From Fontisphaera persica (GTDB taxonomy: Bacteria; Verrucomicrobiota; Verrucomicrobiia; Limisphaerales; Fontisphaeraceae): a DNA stretch of 64,000 nucleotides. The stretch spans positions 2,604,001-2,668,000 of the forward strand of contig NZ_CP116615.1 of assembly GCF_024832785.1 (NCBI RefSeq). The letters are read 5' to 3'. Of this stretch, positions 43,051 through 50,884 are shown piece after piece; position 1 is the stretch's first letter, and each line of letters starts with the position of its first letter. The notes below the pieces were generated by a model. That model was not told the origin of the DNA. It ran no database searches and worked only from the letters and a program-made list of their open reading frames with translations. A program made the translations under genes and the position numbers.

Positions 43051-44175
43051 TTAGCGCCACCAAAGGTTGAGGACCTGGACGTTGCGCTGGTCCACCCGGC
43101 GCAAGATGGCGTAGTAGGTGCGCTGCTGGTCATCCAAGCGCACGTCCACTTCGACCTCAAAGGTAAAACTTTGGGTGCTGAAAAAGCTGGTCAGCGGGTT
43201 GGCGGCAGGCGGGGCGGGACGGCCCGGCTGGCCGGGGGCAGGCGGCGGCGCGGCGCCCGGTCCGAAGAGGCCGGGGATGCGGGTCATCTCCATGACATTG
43301 CGGAAGGGGGTGTCGTCGTCGGTGCCATCCACGCCGTCGGGGCCGGCGCGTTGTTCGATGATGGCCTGGGCGATGGTTTCATCCACGCCGGGACACATTT
43401 GGAGGACGGTGGCGCTGGCGGTGTTGATGTTGACGAAGCGGGCGGACAAGGGGGTGAACACGTCCACCAGCCCCACGGAATAGGTGACCGGCTCCGGTTC
43501 GAGGCCGAACCGGGAGCGGGAGCGGCGGCTGACGCTGGGGGGGCCGGCATATTTGGGTCCCCAGAAGAGTTCGGGGGTCACGCCTTTGACGAGCAACAGC
43601 TCGTTGATGTCATCCAAGGGGCCGTTTTTGGCGCGGTAGGGGGGGTCGAGGGAACGGTAGTAGTCATTTTCGGCGCCGTTGAGGTGGGTCTGGTCATCGG
43701 GGTCAATCCAATCCAGGATGGAGCCGACGATGCCGGCGGATTCGGAAGGTTCGACGCCGACGACGGCGAGGACGTGATTGAGGATGAGTTCGTTGGCGAG
43801 GTTGATGTTAATTTTTCGCTCGCAATCGGTGATTTTGACGGAGAAGCGGCCCCGGCCCAGCTCGATGTCGTTGAGGCGGACATTGGCGAGGATGCTGTTG
43901 GAATTGCCCGGACCGCCGGCCCATTTTTGGTTGAGGGAGTCATAGGGTTCGTTGGGGATGGTGCGTTGCAAACCGATGACGTACTTGGCCAGCTCGACGC
44001 CGGAGCGCCCGAGCCAGTCCATTTCGGCATTGTAGGCGGCGTTGCGGGCAAGGCGGGTTTCAATCTTCATGCGGTAGGCGAAGGCCGCCGCGAGCATGCT
44101 GAAGAAGGTGATGACCACCATCACGATGATGAGCGCGATGCCACGGTGGACTGGGTAGGGGGAGGCCGTGCGCAT
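43051..44175 (-). CDS. gspK: Type II secretion minor pseudopilin GspK-like
   Basis: A 374-aa protein. The N-terminus is a basic leader and hydrophobic helix (RGIALIIVMVVITFFSMLAAAF, about 11-32). The large soluble domain has GspK features: ININLANELIL, LDWIDPDDQTHLNGAENDYY, GPLDDINELLLVKG and FVNINTASATVLQMCPG. It tips the pseudopilus. Last of five genes in the order F-H-I-J-K, 11 bp after gspJ. Confidence 0.85.
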   Translation of the reverse strand: MRTASPYPVHRGIALIIVMVVITFFSMLAAAFAYRMKIETRLARNAAYNAEMDWLGRSGVELAKYVIGLQRTIPNEPYDSLNQKWAGGPGNSNSILANVRLNDIELGRGRFSVKITDCERKININLANELILNHVLAVVGVEPSESAGIVGSILDWIDPDDQTHLNGAENDYYRSLDPPYRAKNGPLDDINELLLVKGVTPELFWGPKYAGPPSVSRRSRSRFGLEPEPVTYSVGLVDVFTPLSARFVNINTASATVLQMCPGVDETIAQAIIEQRAGPDGVDGTDDDTPFRNVMEMTRIPGLFGPGAAPPPAPGQPGRPAPPAANPLTSFFSTQSFTFEVEVDVRLDDQQRTYYAILRRVDQRNVQVLNLWWR

Positions 44176-44186
44176 GGTGCGTTCCT

Positions 44187-44999
44187 CTAATTGCGCGGCA
44201 CACCGCCGGGGAAACCCAGGCCGGGGGTGGGCGTGGGCGCTGCCGGCGGGGTCACGGTGCCGCTGCCGGTGCGGACCGGCGTGCCCGGCGGCAGGGTGGG
44301 CGGCTGGGCGGTGCCGGGGACTTGATACTCGCGGGGCACGACAATGGCGGCCGGGGCGATGACGCGCGAGACCAGCTCGCGGTCATCGCCGAACTGGCGG
44401 GAGCGGGGCCCCATGCCGACGGAGACCCGCACCAGCGGGGGGATGCTGTTGGTCTGGCGGTTGAGCCATTCGTCCACCCAATCCTTTTTTTGGGGGTCCC
44501 AGAACTCGAGTTTGAAGAGGGTGACATCGCGGCCGAGGGTGATGCGGTAGGGTGGTTCATCGTCCGGGGCCAGGACGGCTTTTTGATAGAGATGCAGCTC
44601 GCGGAGGGAATCGGGGCCGTCTTCCACCACAAATTCCACCAGGCGCAAACGTTGTTCGCCATAGAGGCCGCTGCCGGGGAAGGTGGCGGGGAGGCGGGCG
44701 GTGAGGCTGAGGGCGGAAAACTCGCCCACTTTTCTGGCTTCAAACCAATACTTGTCGGGGTTGCCGGCGTAGATTTGGGCGGTGTTGAGCGCATCTTCGA
44801 TGGCCCGGACGGTCATGCGGGCGCGCTGGACGGCGGCGGTGGCTTCGCCGGCGATGCGGGCGCCCTTGGTCAAGGAGGTCCAGGTGGCGTAAATCGAGGC
44901 CAGGACCATGGAAAAAATGCCCAGGGCCAGCATCACTTCCAGGAGCGTGAAAGCGCGCTGGCGGGGCGGGGTCGGGGGGAATGGCCGGGGAGCGCTCAT
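44187..44999 (-). CDS. gspJ: Type II secretion minor pseudopilin GspJ-like
   Basis: A 270-aa protein with a prepilin signal (QRAFTLLEVMLALGIFSMVLASIY, with the conserved Glu at +5 of the processed form). The C-terminal part is Pro/Thr-rich. A GTG three codons upstream (45008) is possible and would overlap gspI by eight bases; the ATG at 44999 directly after the gspI stop is preferred. Identification as GspJ rests on gene order between gspI and gspK and on size. Confidence 0.75.
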   Translation of the reverse strand: MSAPRPFPPTPPRQRAFTLLEVMLALGIFSMVLASIYATWTSLTKGARIAGEATAAVQRARMTVRAIEDALNTAQIYAGNPDKYWFEARKVGEFSALSLTARLPATFPGSGLYGEQRLRLVEFVVEDGPDSLRELHLYQKAVLAPDDEPPYRITLGRDVTLFKLEFWDPQKKDWVDEWLNRQTNSIPPLVRVSVGMGPRSRQFGDDRELVSRVIAPAAIVVPREYQVPGTAQPPTLPPGTPVRTGSGTVTPPAAPTPTPGLGFPGGVPRN

Positions 45000-45000
45000 G

Positions 45001-45459
45001 TTATTCACGGAAACCGAAGGTATCGCCCTCGAAGGCCGGGCGGCTGATGCCGCCCTTCATTTTGGAGTCGGGTTTGTAGAGCCAGATGCTGAGGGTGTCG
45101 TACAGTTGCGGGCCGCGCTGGCTTTGCTTGAACACAAAGAAGTCCACGCGCCACAAGCCGTTGGAGGCGACGGGGTATTCATCCCGTTCCCAGGTGAAGC
45201 CGGGATAAGCGTCGCCAAAATCGCCGCGGGAAGTGGCCTCGTCCAGCATGTTGGTGACGTAGCGTTCAGCGGCCAGCATCCCCGTGTCGGGGGCGCTGAT
45301 TTGGAGGCCGCGGGCGGCGGCGAGGCCGCGGGTCATGACGCCCAGGATGGAGAGGAGGGCGATGAAGAAAATGCCCACGGCAATCATGACCTCCACCAGA
45401 GTAAAGGCACAGCGCGCGCGGCGGACGCCGGTCAGGGGGAAGCGAGGGGGCACACTCAT
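45001..45459 (-). CDS. gspI: Type II secretion minor pseudopilin GspI-like
   Basis: A 152-aa protein with the prepilin motif RCAFTLVEVMIAVGIFFIALLSIL at about residues 17-40. The rest is a small pseudopilin domain. It begins 13 bp after gspH. Start at ATG 45459, which places a normal short leader before the processing site. GspI versus another minor pseudopilin is inferred from position. Confidence 0.72.
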   Translation of the reverse strand: MSVPPRFPLTGVRRARCAFTLVEVMIAVGIFFIALLSILGVMTRGLAAARGLQISAPDTGMLAAERYVTNMLDEATSRGDFGDAYPGFTWERDEYPVASNGLWRVDFFVFKQSQRGPQLYDTLSIWLYKPDSKMKGGISRPAFEGDTFGFRE

Positions 45460-45472
45460 AGACGGAATCAGG

Positions 45473-45985
45473 TCAACGCCGGTAGCGGGTGGTCTGCTCA
45501 TTCTCCAGGCGCGGGAGGGCGGTGATGCAATCCAGCTCGATGAACCGCTGCTCATGGCGCGCGGAGGAAAAGACAACGGTAAATTCATCACTGGTGCCGT
45601 TGGGATAGAAGCGGACGGGAGCGCTGGGGAACTCGCGGACGTCCACGAAATTCACTTCGAGGGCATCAATGCCCACGTTTTCGGGGACCACAAAGGAGCC
45701 TTTGCCGGGGGCCTCGAAAGCGCGGTCGCGGGGCCGGAGCATGAGGGTCTGGGTCTGGCCGGTGAGGATGGCCTGAGCGCGGGCGGCGTGGCAGGCTTCC
45801 ATCATGGCGGTGACGGAGGCGCGGAGGGCATCCTTTTCCGCGGCGCGAAAAATGGCGGGGATGCCGATGCCCACCACCAGGCCCATGATGGCGACCACAA
45901 TCATCAGCTCCACCAGGGTGAAGGCGCCCTGCCCTGCGGCGGCGGCAGGTCTGCGAGCCATGAAGGTGGGGGGGCCGGGGTTCAT
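45473..45985 (-). CDS. gspH: Type II secretion minor pseudopilin GspH-like
   Basis: A 170-aa protein with the prepilin motif GAFTLVELMIVVAIMGLVVGIGIP (about 20-43), followed by a GspH-like domain of beta-strands. The start overlaps the gspF stop by four bases (ATGA). It could equally be the major pseudopilin GspG, but the domain lacks the usual C-terminal GspG YP/Ca-binding motifs, which favours GspH. Confidence 0.75.
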   Translation of the reverse strand: MNPGPPTFMARRPAAAAGQGAFTLVELMIVVAIMGLVVGIGIPAIFRAAEKDALRASVTAMMEACHAARAQAILTGQTQTLMLRPRDRAFEAPGKGSFVVPENVGIDALEVNFVDVREFPSAPVRFYPNGTSDEFTVVFSSARHEQRFIELDCITALPRLENEQTTRYRR

Positions 45986-47277
45986 CCGCGTCCGATGCTG
46001 TTGGTGATTTCAAACATGGCGGAGAGGATGCTGAAGAGAAGGAGTCCCACGCCGACGGCCATGACGATAATCATGACCGGCTCAATCAAATTGGTCATGA
46101 CGCGCAGCGCCAGGCTCAGCTCGTTTTCGTAGGTGTCGGCGAGGTTGCGCAAGGCGCCGGGGACATCGCCGGTTTCCTCGCCGATTTTGATGAGGTCAAT
46201 CATCAACTGGGGGAAGACCTTGCTGCGGGCGAGCGGCTGGGCGAGGGTTTTGCCGTCGGTGACGGCCTCGCGGGTCTGGGCGATGGCCTCTTTAAGGACC
46301 TGGTTGGGGATGACCTGCTCGGTGATTTTGAGCGCGGTGAGCACCGGCACGCCGTTTTGCAGGAGAGTGGCCAGGACACGGGCGAATTGGGCGTAAAGAT
46401 TCAGGCGGAAAATCTGGCCGAAGACCGGGAGGCGGAGTTTCCAACTGTCCAACGCGCGGCGTCCGCCGGGAGAATTTTTGAAGCGCATGAACAGGACGGC
46501 GAGGGCGGAGATGACAATGCCGGTGATAACCCAGAAGCTGGGGCTGACCATCAAATCGCCCACCTGCATAAGAATCTGGGTGGGGCGCGGGAGGGGGACC
46601 TTGATGCCCTCGAAGATTTCTTTGAACTTCGGCAGCATGAAGGTCATGAAGAAGATGATGATACCGATGCCGACGAAGGTGACCACGGCGGGGTAAATGA
46701 GGGCGGAGACAAACTTGGCCTGAACTTCGGCAAAGCGGTGGTAATGTTCGGCGAGCCGGCGCAAGACGTCCACCAGGGCGCCGCTTTGCTCGCCAGCGCG
46801 CACCATGTTCACGTACATGTCGCTGAAAATCACCGGTTGACGGGCCATGGCATCGGACAGGCTGCGGCCCTCGGTCACATCCTGGCGCAACTGGCGGCTG
46901 ACGTCGGCGGGGATGCCCTTGCTCTCGAGGTGGGTCATGCTGTTGAGCGCCACGGTGAGCGGCATGCCGGAGTGCAGGAGGTTGGCCAGTTGCTGGGTGA
47001 AGGTGGCGATTTCCTGGAGTTTGGGGCGGCGCTGGCGGAAGAATAAATCGCGCAGCCCCGGCGGCAGGAGGGCGGCGGCGCCGGCAGCGGCGGGGGCCGA
47101 GGCGCCCTTGCGGGGGGCTTTGTCCACCACGACGCCGCCTTTGGGCTGGTCCACCATGACGGGCAGAAGGCCCAGGCGCTCGATTTGCGCCAGCGCTGCG
47201 GAGCGATCGGGCACATCCAACACGCCGGTAACCACCTCGCCGTTGCGGCGGCGGGCTTTGTAAGTAAATTGCGGCAT
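45982..47277 (-). CDS. gspF: Type II secretion / type IV pilus inner-membrane protein GspF
   Basis: A 431-aa polytopic protein with the duplicated T2SSF domain. PQFTYKARRRNGEVVTG opens it. TFTQQLANLLHSGMPL and FARVLATLLQNGVPVL are the paired motifs, with hydrophobic segments at about 205-230, 255-275 and 405-430. The ATG at 47277 gives the canonical N-terminus. It is the platform of the pseudopilus assembly. gspE, gspD and gspG are not in the window, so the rest of the system is elsewhere. Confidence 0.92.
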   Translation of the reverse strand: MPQFTYKARRRNGEVVTGVLDVPDRSAALAQIERLGLLPVMVDQPKGGVVVDKAPRKGASAPAAAGAAALLPPGLRDLFFRQRRPKLQEIATFTQQLANLLHSGMPLTVALNSMTHLESKGIPADVSRQLRQDVTEGRSLSDAMARQPVIFSDMYVNMVRAGEQSGALVDVLRRLAEHYHRFAEVQAKFVSALIYPAVVTFVGIGIIIFFMTFMLPKFKEIFEGIKVPLPRPTQILMQVGDLMVSPSFWVITGIVISALAVLFMRFKNSPGGRRALDSWKLRLPVFGQIFRLNLYAQFARVLATLLQNGVPVLTALKITEQVIPNQVLKEAIAQTREAVTDGKTLAQPLARSKVFPQLMIDLIKIGEETGDVPGALRNLADTYENELSLALRVMTNLIEPVMIIVMAVGVGLLLFSILSAMFEITNSIGRG

Positions 47278-47403
47278 AAGCAGCAACGCCAGTTTGCTTT
47301 AGTTGAATAACCCGTTCAAAGCCAAAAGTTGCTGGGAGGCAGGGGGGGAGGCTGACGCCGGGGCTGCTGAAGGGGGGCATGGCGGGGTGGCATGCTTCCC
47401 CGT

Positions 47404-47432
47404 TTGACTTGGGGCGCGGTTCTTTTTAATTT
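47404..47432 (+). promoter_or_regulatory. Putative promoter of the KS/KR/ACP operon
   Basis: TTGACT (47404-47409), a 17-base spacer and TAATTT (47427-47432), about 30 bases before the first start codon. It is the clearest sigma-70-like element in the gap between gspF and the ketosynthase gene. Confidence 0.5.
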
Positions 47433-47461
47433 GGCCGCGCCGTTGGGGCAATTTTTGAGGC

Positions 47462-48703
47462 GTGTTATTTCCGGCTGGCCAGAGCGGTGGAGCGGCGACC
47501 CGGGTGGTGATTACCGGGGCTGGCATCATTACCGCGCTGGGGCAGGGCTGGGCGGTGAATGCGGCGGGTTTTCGGCGCGGGCAGCCTGCGTTTCGCCCGG
47601 TCACCCTGTTTGATGTGTCGCGCCAGCGGGCCAAGGTGGCCGCGGAGGTCCACCTGCCCGAGAGCGAGCCTCCCCCCCAGATTCATCCGCATGAGTGGCG
47701 GCGGTGGGACCGTGCCAATCATCTGCTTTATCATGCCGCCCGTGAGGCGTGGACGCAGGCGGGCTGGGAGGCGGGGGGACCGGTGAGCATGGTGTTGGGC
47801 ACCACCAGCGCCGGAATGGCGCGGGGGGAGGAATATTTCCGGCAGGCGGTGGGGCAGCCGCAGGATTTTCGCGCGCAAGCGGGCCGCGGGCTGCATTATC
47901 AGGCGCAGCGGCAGGCGCTGAATGTACAGCGGGCTTTGGGATTTTATGGGCCGACGGTGTTCATCGCCAACGCCTGCGCCTCCGGCGCGAATGCGCTGGG
48001 CCATGCCTTTGATTTGATTCGGTGGGGGATGGCGGAGCGGGTGTTGGCGGGAGGGTATGATGCGTTGAGCCAGTTGGTGTTTTGTGGTTTTGATTCGCTG
48101 CAATCGCTCGCCCCGGTGCAATGCCGCCCCTTTGACCGGCGCCGGGATGGTCTGGCGCTGGGGGAGGGCGCGGGAGTGCTGGCCCTGGAAAGCGAGGCGC
48201 AGGCACGGCGGCGCGGGGCGGCAATTTTGGGAGAAATCGCCGGCTATGGGTCCTCCACCGATGCGCACCATCTGACGCAGCCGCATCCGGAAGGGGACGC
48301 GGCGTTGCGGGCGATGGTGGAGGCCACGGCCACGGCGGGCATTCGACCGGAGCAGGTGGGGTATCTCAACGCCCACGGGACGGGCACGCCCCTGAATGAC
48401 AGCGCGGAAGCGCGGGCCATTCAACGGTGGGCCGGGGCGGCGGAAAAAAGGCCGCGGGTCAGTTCGACCAAGGGCGTAATTGGGCATTTGTTGGGCGCGG
48501 CGGGGGCGGTGGAAGCCATCGTGTGCCTGATGGCGCTGCGGGAGCAATGGCTGCCGCCCAATGCCGGATGGGAAGAAGCGGACCCGGCGTGTGACCTGCC
48601 CCTCATCACCCATCCGCAAGAGGCGCGCGTGGATTACGCGCTGAGCAATTCGTTTGGCTTCGGGGGAGCGAATGCTTCCCTGATTCTGCGCCGATGGTCA
48701 TGA
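47462..48703 (+). CDS. Beta-ketoacyl-ACP synthase (KAS II/FabF-like)
   Basis: A 413-aa thiolase-fold condensing enzyme. The catalytic triad is intact: Cys in NACASGANALG (about residue 172), His in NAHGTGTPLND (about 305) and His in STKGVIGHLLGAAGAVEA (about 341). SFGFGGANASL near the C-terminus is also typical. It starts with GTG at 47462; a later GTG at 47504, just before VITGAG, is an alternative. It is the first gene of a unit with a Cys-less partner, a ketoreductase and an ACP, resembling a minimal type II FAS/PKS set. Confidence 0.88.
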   Translation: MLFPAGQSGGAATRVVITGAGIITALGQGWAVNAAGFRRGQPAFRPVTLFDVSRQRAKVAAEVHLPESEPPPQIHPHEWRRWDRANHLLYHAAREAWTQAGWEAGGPVSMVLGTTSAGMARGEEYFRQAVGQPQDFRAQAGRGLHYQAQRQALNVQRALGFYGPTVFIANACASGANALGHAFDLIRWGMAERVLAGGYDALSQLVFCGFDSLQSLAPVQCRPFDRRRDGLALGEGAGVLALESEAQARRRGAAILGEIAGYGSSTDAHHLTQPHPEGDAALRAMVEATATAGIRPEQVGYLNAHGTGTPLNDSAEARAIQRWAGAAEKRPRVSSTKGVIGHLLGAAGAVEAIVCLMALREQWLPPNAGWEEADPACDLPLITHPQEARVDYALSNSFGFGGANASLILRRWS

Positions 48704-49725
48704 GCAACCCGGGCATTTACGTGCAAGGCGTGGGCGCCGTCAGCCCGGCGGGATGGGGTGTGGCGGCCTTGCGGGAAGCGGTGCAGCGGGGTGAGCCTTT
48801 GCCCGTCAGCGCATTGGAGCGGCCCGGATGGAGCGGCGGTTTGGCCGCGCGCAAAGTGCCGCCCGCGCCGGTGCGTCCGGCGTTTATGGCGCATCCGCGT
48901 TTGCGGCGCGCGAGCAGCATCAGCCATTTCACGGTGGCGGCGGCGCTGGAGGCATTGGGCCATCCGACGCCTCCCTTTTCGGGCGAGGGGTTGGGCATCA
49001 TTTTTTGCACGATGGCCGGGCCGTTGAATTACACGCGGCGTTTTTTTGCCGAGGCGCTGAAGGACCCGGCCACCGCCAGCCCGATGTTGTTTCCCGAAAC
49101 GGTGCTCAATGCGCCTGCCAGTCATCTGGCGGCCCTGCTGGGGGTCATGGGGCCGGTTTATACGTTGATTGGGGATGACACGGCTTTTTTGTCGGGCCTG
49201 GCGCTGGCTGCGCAATGGTTGAGCGCGGGCCGGGTGGAGCGTTGTCTGGTGGTGGCGGCGGAGGAACTGGACTGGCTGCCAGCGGATGCCTTCCGCCTGT
49301 TTTTGCGGGGGCACATCGCCAGCGAAGGAGCGGGGGCGATTTTATTGAGCCGCCAAGCCCGGGGGCTCGGCGCCCAACTGGCGGGAGTGAGCGAGCCTTT
49401 CAACTACGCCCTGCCGGGCGGCGCCGCGGCAGCGATGCTACAGGCACGGCGGCAGGTGCAAGCCTGGGACGGACGGACGGCGTTGCTCTGCGACAGCCGG
49501 ATGCATTTGCCGCGGCATGACCGCGCGGAAAATCAGGCATGGCACGACTGGCCCGGGCGATGTTGGTCGCCGCGTCATGTGCTGGGCAATGCGCTGACGG
49601 CGGCCAGCGCCTGGCAGGCGGTGCTGGCGGCGGCGGCGGTCCCCCAGGAGGCGGTGACGGCGGCGGTGGTGAGCGTGGCCGGGTGCAATCATCAGGCCAT
49701 GACCGCCGTCTGGACGCCGGCGTGA
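48694..49725 (+). CDS. Ketosynthase-like protein lacking the active-site Cys (chain-length-factor-like)
   Basis: A 343-aa thiolase-fold protein, clearly related to ketosynthases (NAPASHLAALLGVMGPVYTL; HIASEGAGAILLS). At the position of the nucleophilic Cys it reads GDDTAFLSG, and the C-terminal region with the NAHGTG and GHxxGAAG His motifs is much shortened and altered (GNALTAASAW). This is the pattern of a KS-beta/CLF subunit that pairs with the active KS. It overlaps the KS gene by 10 bases; an alternative ATG lies two codons later. Product length control is inference from the family. Confidence 0.72.
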   Translation: MVMSNPGIYVQGVGAVSPAGWGVAALREAVQRGEPLPVSALERPGWSGGLAARKVPPAPVRPAFMAHPRLRRASSISHFTVAAALEALGHPTPPFSGEGLGIIFCTMAGPLNYTRRFFAEALKDPATASPMLFPETVLNAPASHLAALLGVMGPVYTLIGDDTAFLSGLALAAQWLSAGRVERCLVVAAEELDWLPADAFRLFLRGHIASEGAGAILLSRQARGLGAQLAGVSEPFNYALPGGAAAAMLQARRQVQAWDGRTALLCDSRMHLPRHDRAENQAWHDWPGRCWSPRHVLGNALTAASAWQAVLAAAAVPQEAVTAAVVSVAGCNHQAMTAVWTPA

Positions 49726-49780
49726 ACGATTTACAGTTGCCGCGCTGGTTGCGTTTCCGGCAGTATTTTCCCCCGTCATC

Positions 49781-50512
49781 ATGGAAGCGCGGGTCATTTG
49801 TATTACCGGCGGCAATGGCAGTCTGGGGCTGGCCATGGCGCGGGCGTTCTTGCAGGAATCGCCCGCCAATCAGATATGGCTGGGGGTGCGGCAGCAACGG
49901 GCGCAGGCGGAGAGTCTGTGCGCGGAGCATGCCGGGCGCTGCCATTGCGTGGAGCTGGAAGTCACTTCCGAGGCCTCCTGGAAACAGGCCCTGGCCACGG
50001 TGGAAAAGGCGGGCGGCCGGCTGGATGTGCTGGTGAATAATGCGGGGCGGCATCACGACATGCTGCTGGGGCAAATGCCCGTGGACGTCTGGCGGGAGAT
50101 TGTGCGGGTAAATCTGGAGGGGGTGTTTCTGGGGTGCCAGGCGGCGTTGCCATTGATGATAGCGCGGCGGCAGGGGCGGATTGTGAATATCGCCTCGCTC
50201 AGCGCCCTGCTGGCGCCGGCGGGCCAGACGAATTATGCGGCCGCCAAGGCCGGGGTGGTGGCGCTCACCCAGTCGCTGGCCAAGGAAGTGGCGCGCCTGG
50301 GCATCACGGTCAACGCGGTGTGCCCCGGATACATCGAGAGCGGCGAGCTGCTGCAACTGCCGGAAGCCGAGCGACAGGCGCGGGCGCGGCAGGTGCCGAT
50401 GCGGCGGTTTGGCCGGCCGGAGGAAGTGGCAGCGGCGGTGCGATTTTTGGCCAGCGCGGAGGCGGGTTATATTACGGGGGCGGTAATCAAGGTGGATGGA
50501 GGGATACTTTAA
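49781..50512 (+). CDS. fabG: 3-oxoacyl-ACP reductase (FabG-like SDR)
   Basis: A 243-aa short-chain dehydrogenase. The cofactor motif is TGGNGSLG, followed by VLVNNAGRHHDM and the catalytic Ser-Tyr-Lys in NIASLSALLAPAGQTNYAAAK. AVCPGYIES and the C-terminal GAVIKVDGG agree with FabG. It would reduce the 3-keto group made by the upstream KS pair. The stop codon shares a base with the ACP start (TAATG). Confidence 0.88.
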   Translation: MEARVICITGGNGSLGLAMARAFLQESPANQIWLGVRQQRAQAESLCAEHAGRCHCVELEVTSEASWKQALATVEKAGGRLDVLVNNAGRHHDMLLGQMPVDVWREIVRVNLEGVFLGCQAALPLMIARRQGRIVNIASLSALLAPAGQTNYAAAKAGVVALTQSLAKEVARLGITVNAVCPGYIESGELLQLPEAERQARARQVPMRRFGRPEEVAAAVRFLASAEAGYITGAVIKVDGGIL

Positions 50513-50784
50513 TGGACACGCAGGCAACCAAAGAACAAATCAAACAATTGATGGTGGAAAATCTGATGCTGCAGGTCAGCGCCGCGGAAATCGGCGATGA
50601 CCAGGCGCTGTTTGGCCCGGACAGTTTGGGGCTGGACAGTGTAGACGCCCTGCAGTTGGTGGTGATGTTGGACAAACATTTTGGCCTCAAAATTGCCGAC
50701 CCCGAAACGGCGCGGCGGGTGTTGCAAAACATCAACACGATGACGGAGGCCGTGCTGCAGGCCCGCCCCGGGAGCGGGAGCTGA
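50512..50784 (+). CDS. Acyl carrier protein
   Basis: A 90-aa acidic helical protein with the phosphopantetheine attachment Ser in GLDSVDALQLVV (about residue 43). The sequence before it, LFGPDSLGLDSVDAL, matches dedicated secondary-metabolism or lipid ACPs. It is translationally linked to the ketoreductase by TAATG. A C-terminal tail of about ten Gly/Ser/Pro residues is disordered. Confidence 0.9.
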   Translation: MDTQATKEQIKQLMVENLMLQVSAAEIGDDQALFGPDSLGLDSVDALQLVVMLDKHFGLKIADPETARRVLQNINTMTEAVLQARPGSGS

Positions 50785-50884
50785 GGGGGCGGCAGCCGGC
50801 GCGGTGAAAACAAGACTTGCCGGGCTGGCGGCTTTGTTGTGGAATGATTCAAGCCTGCAAGATAGAGTGGCTTTGAGTTGTATT

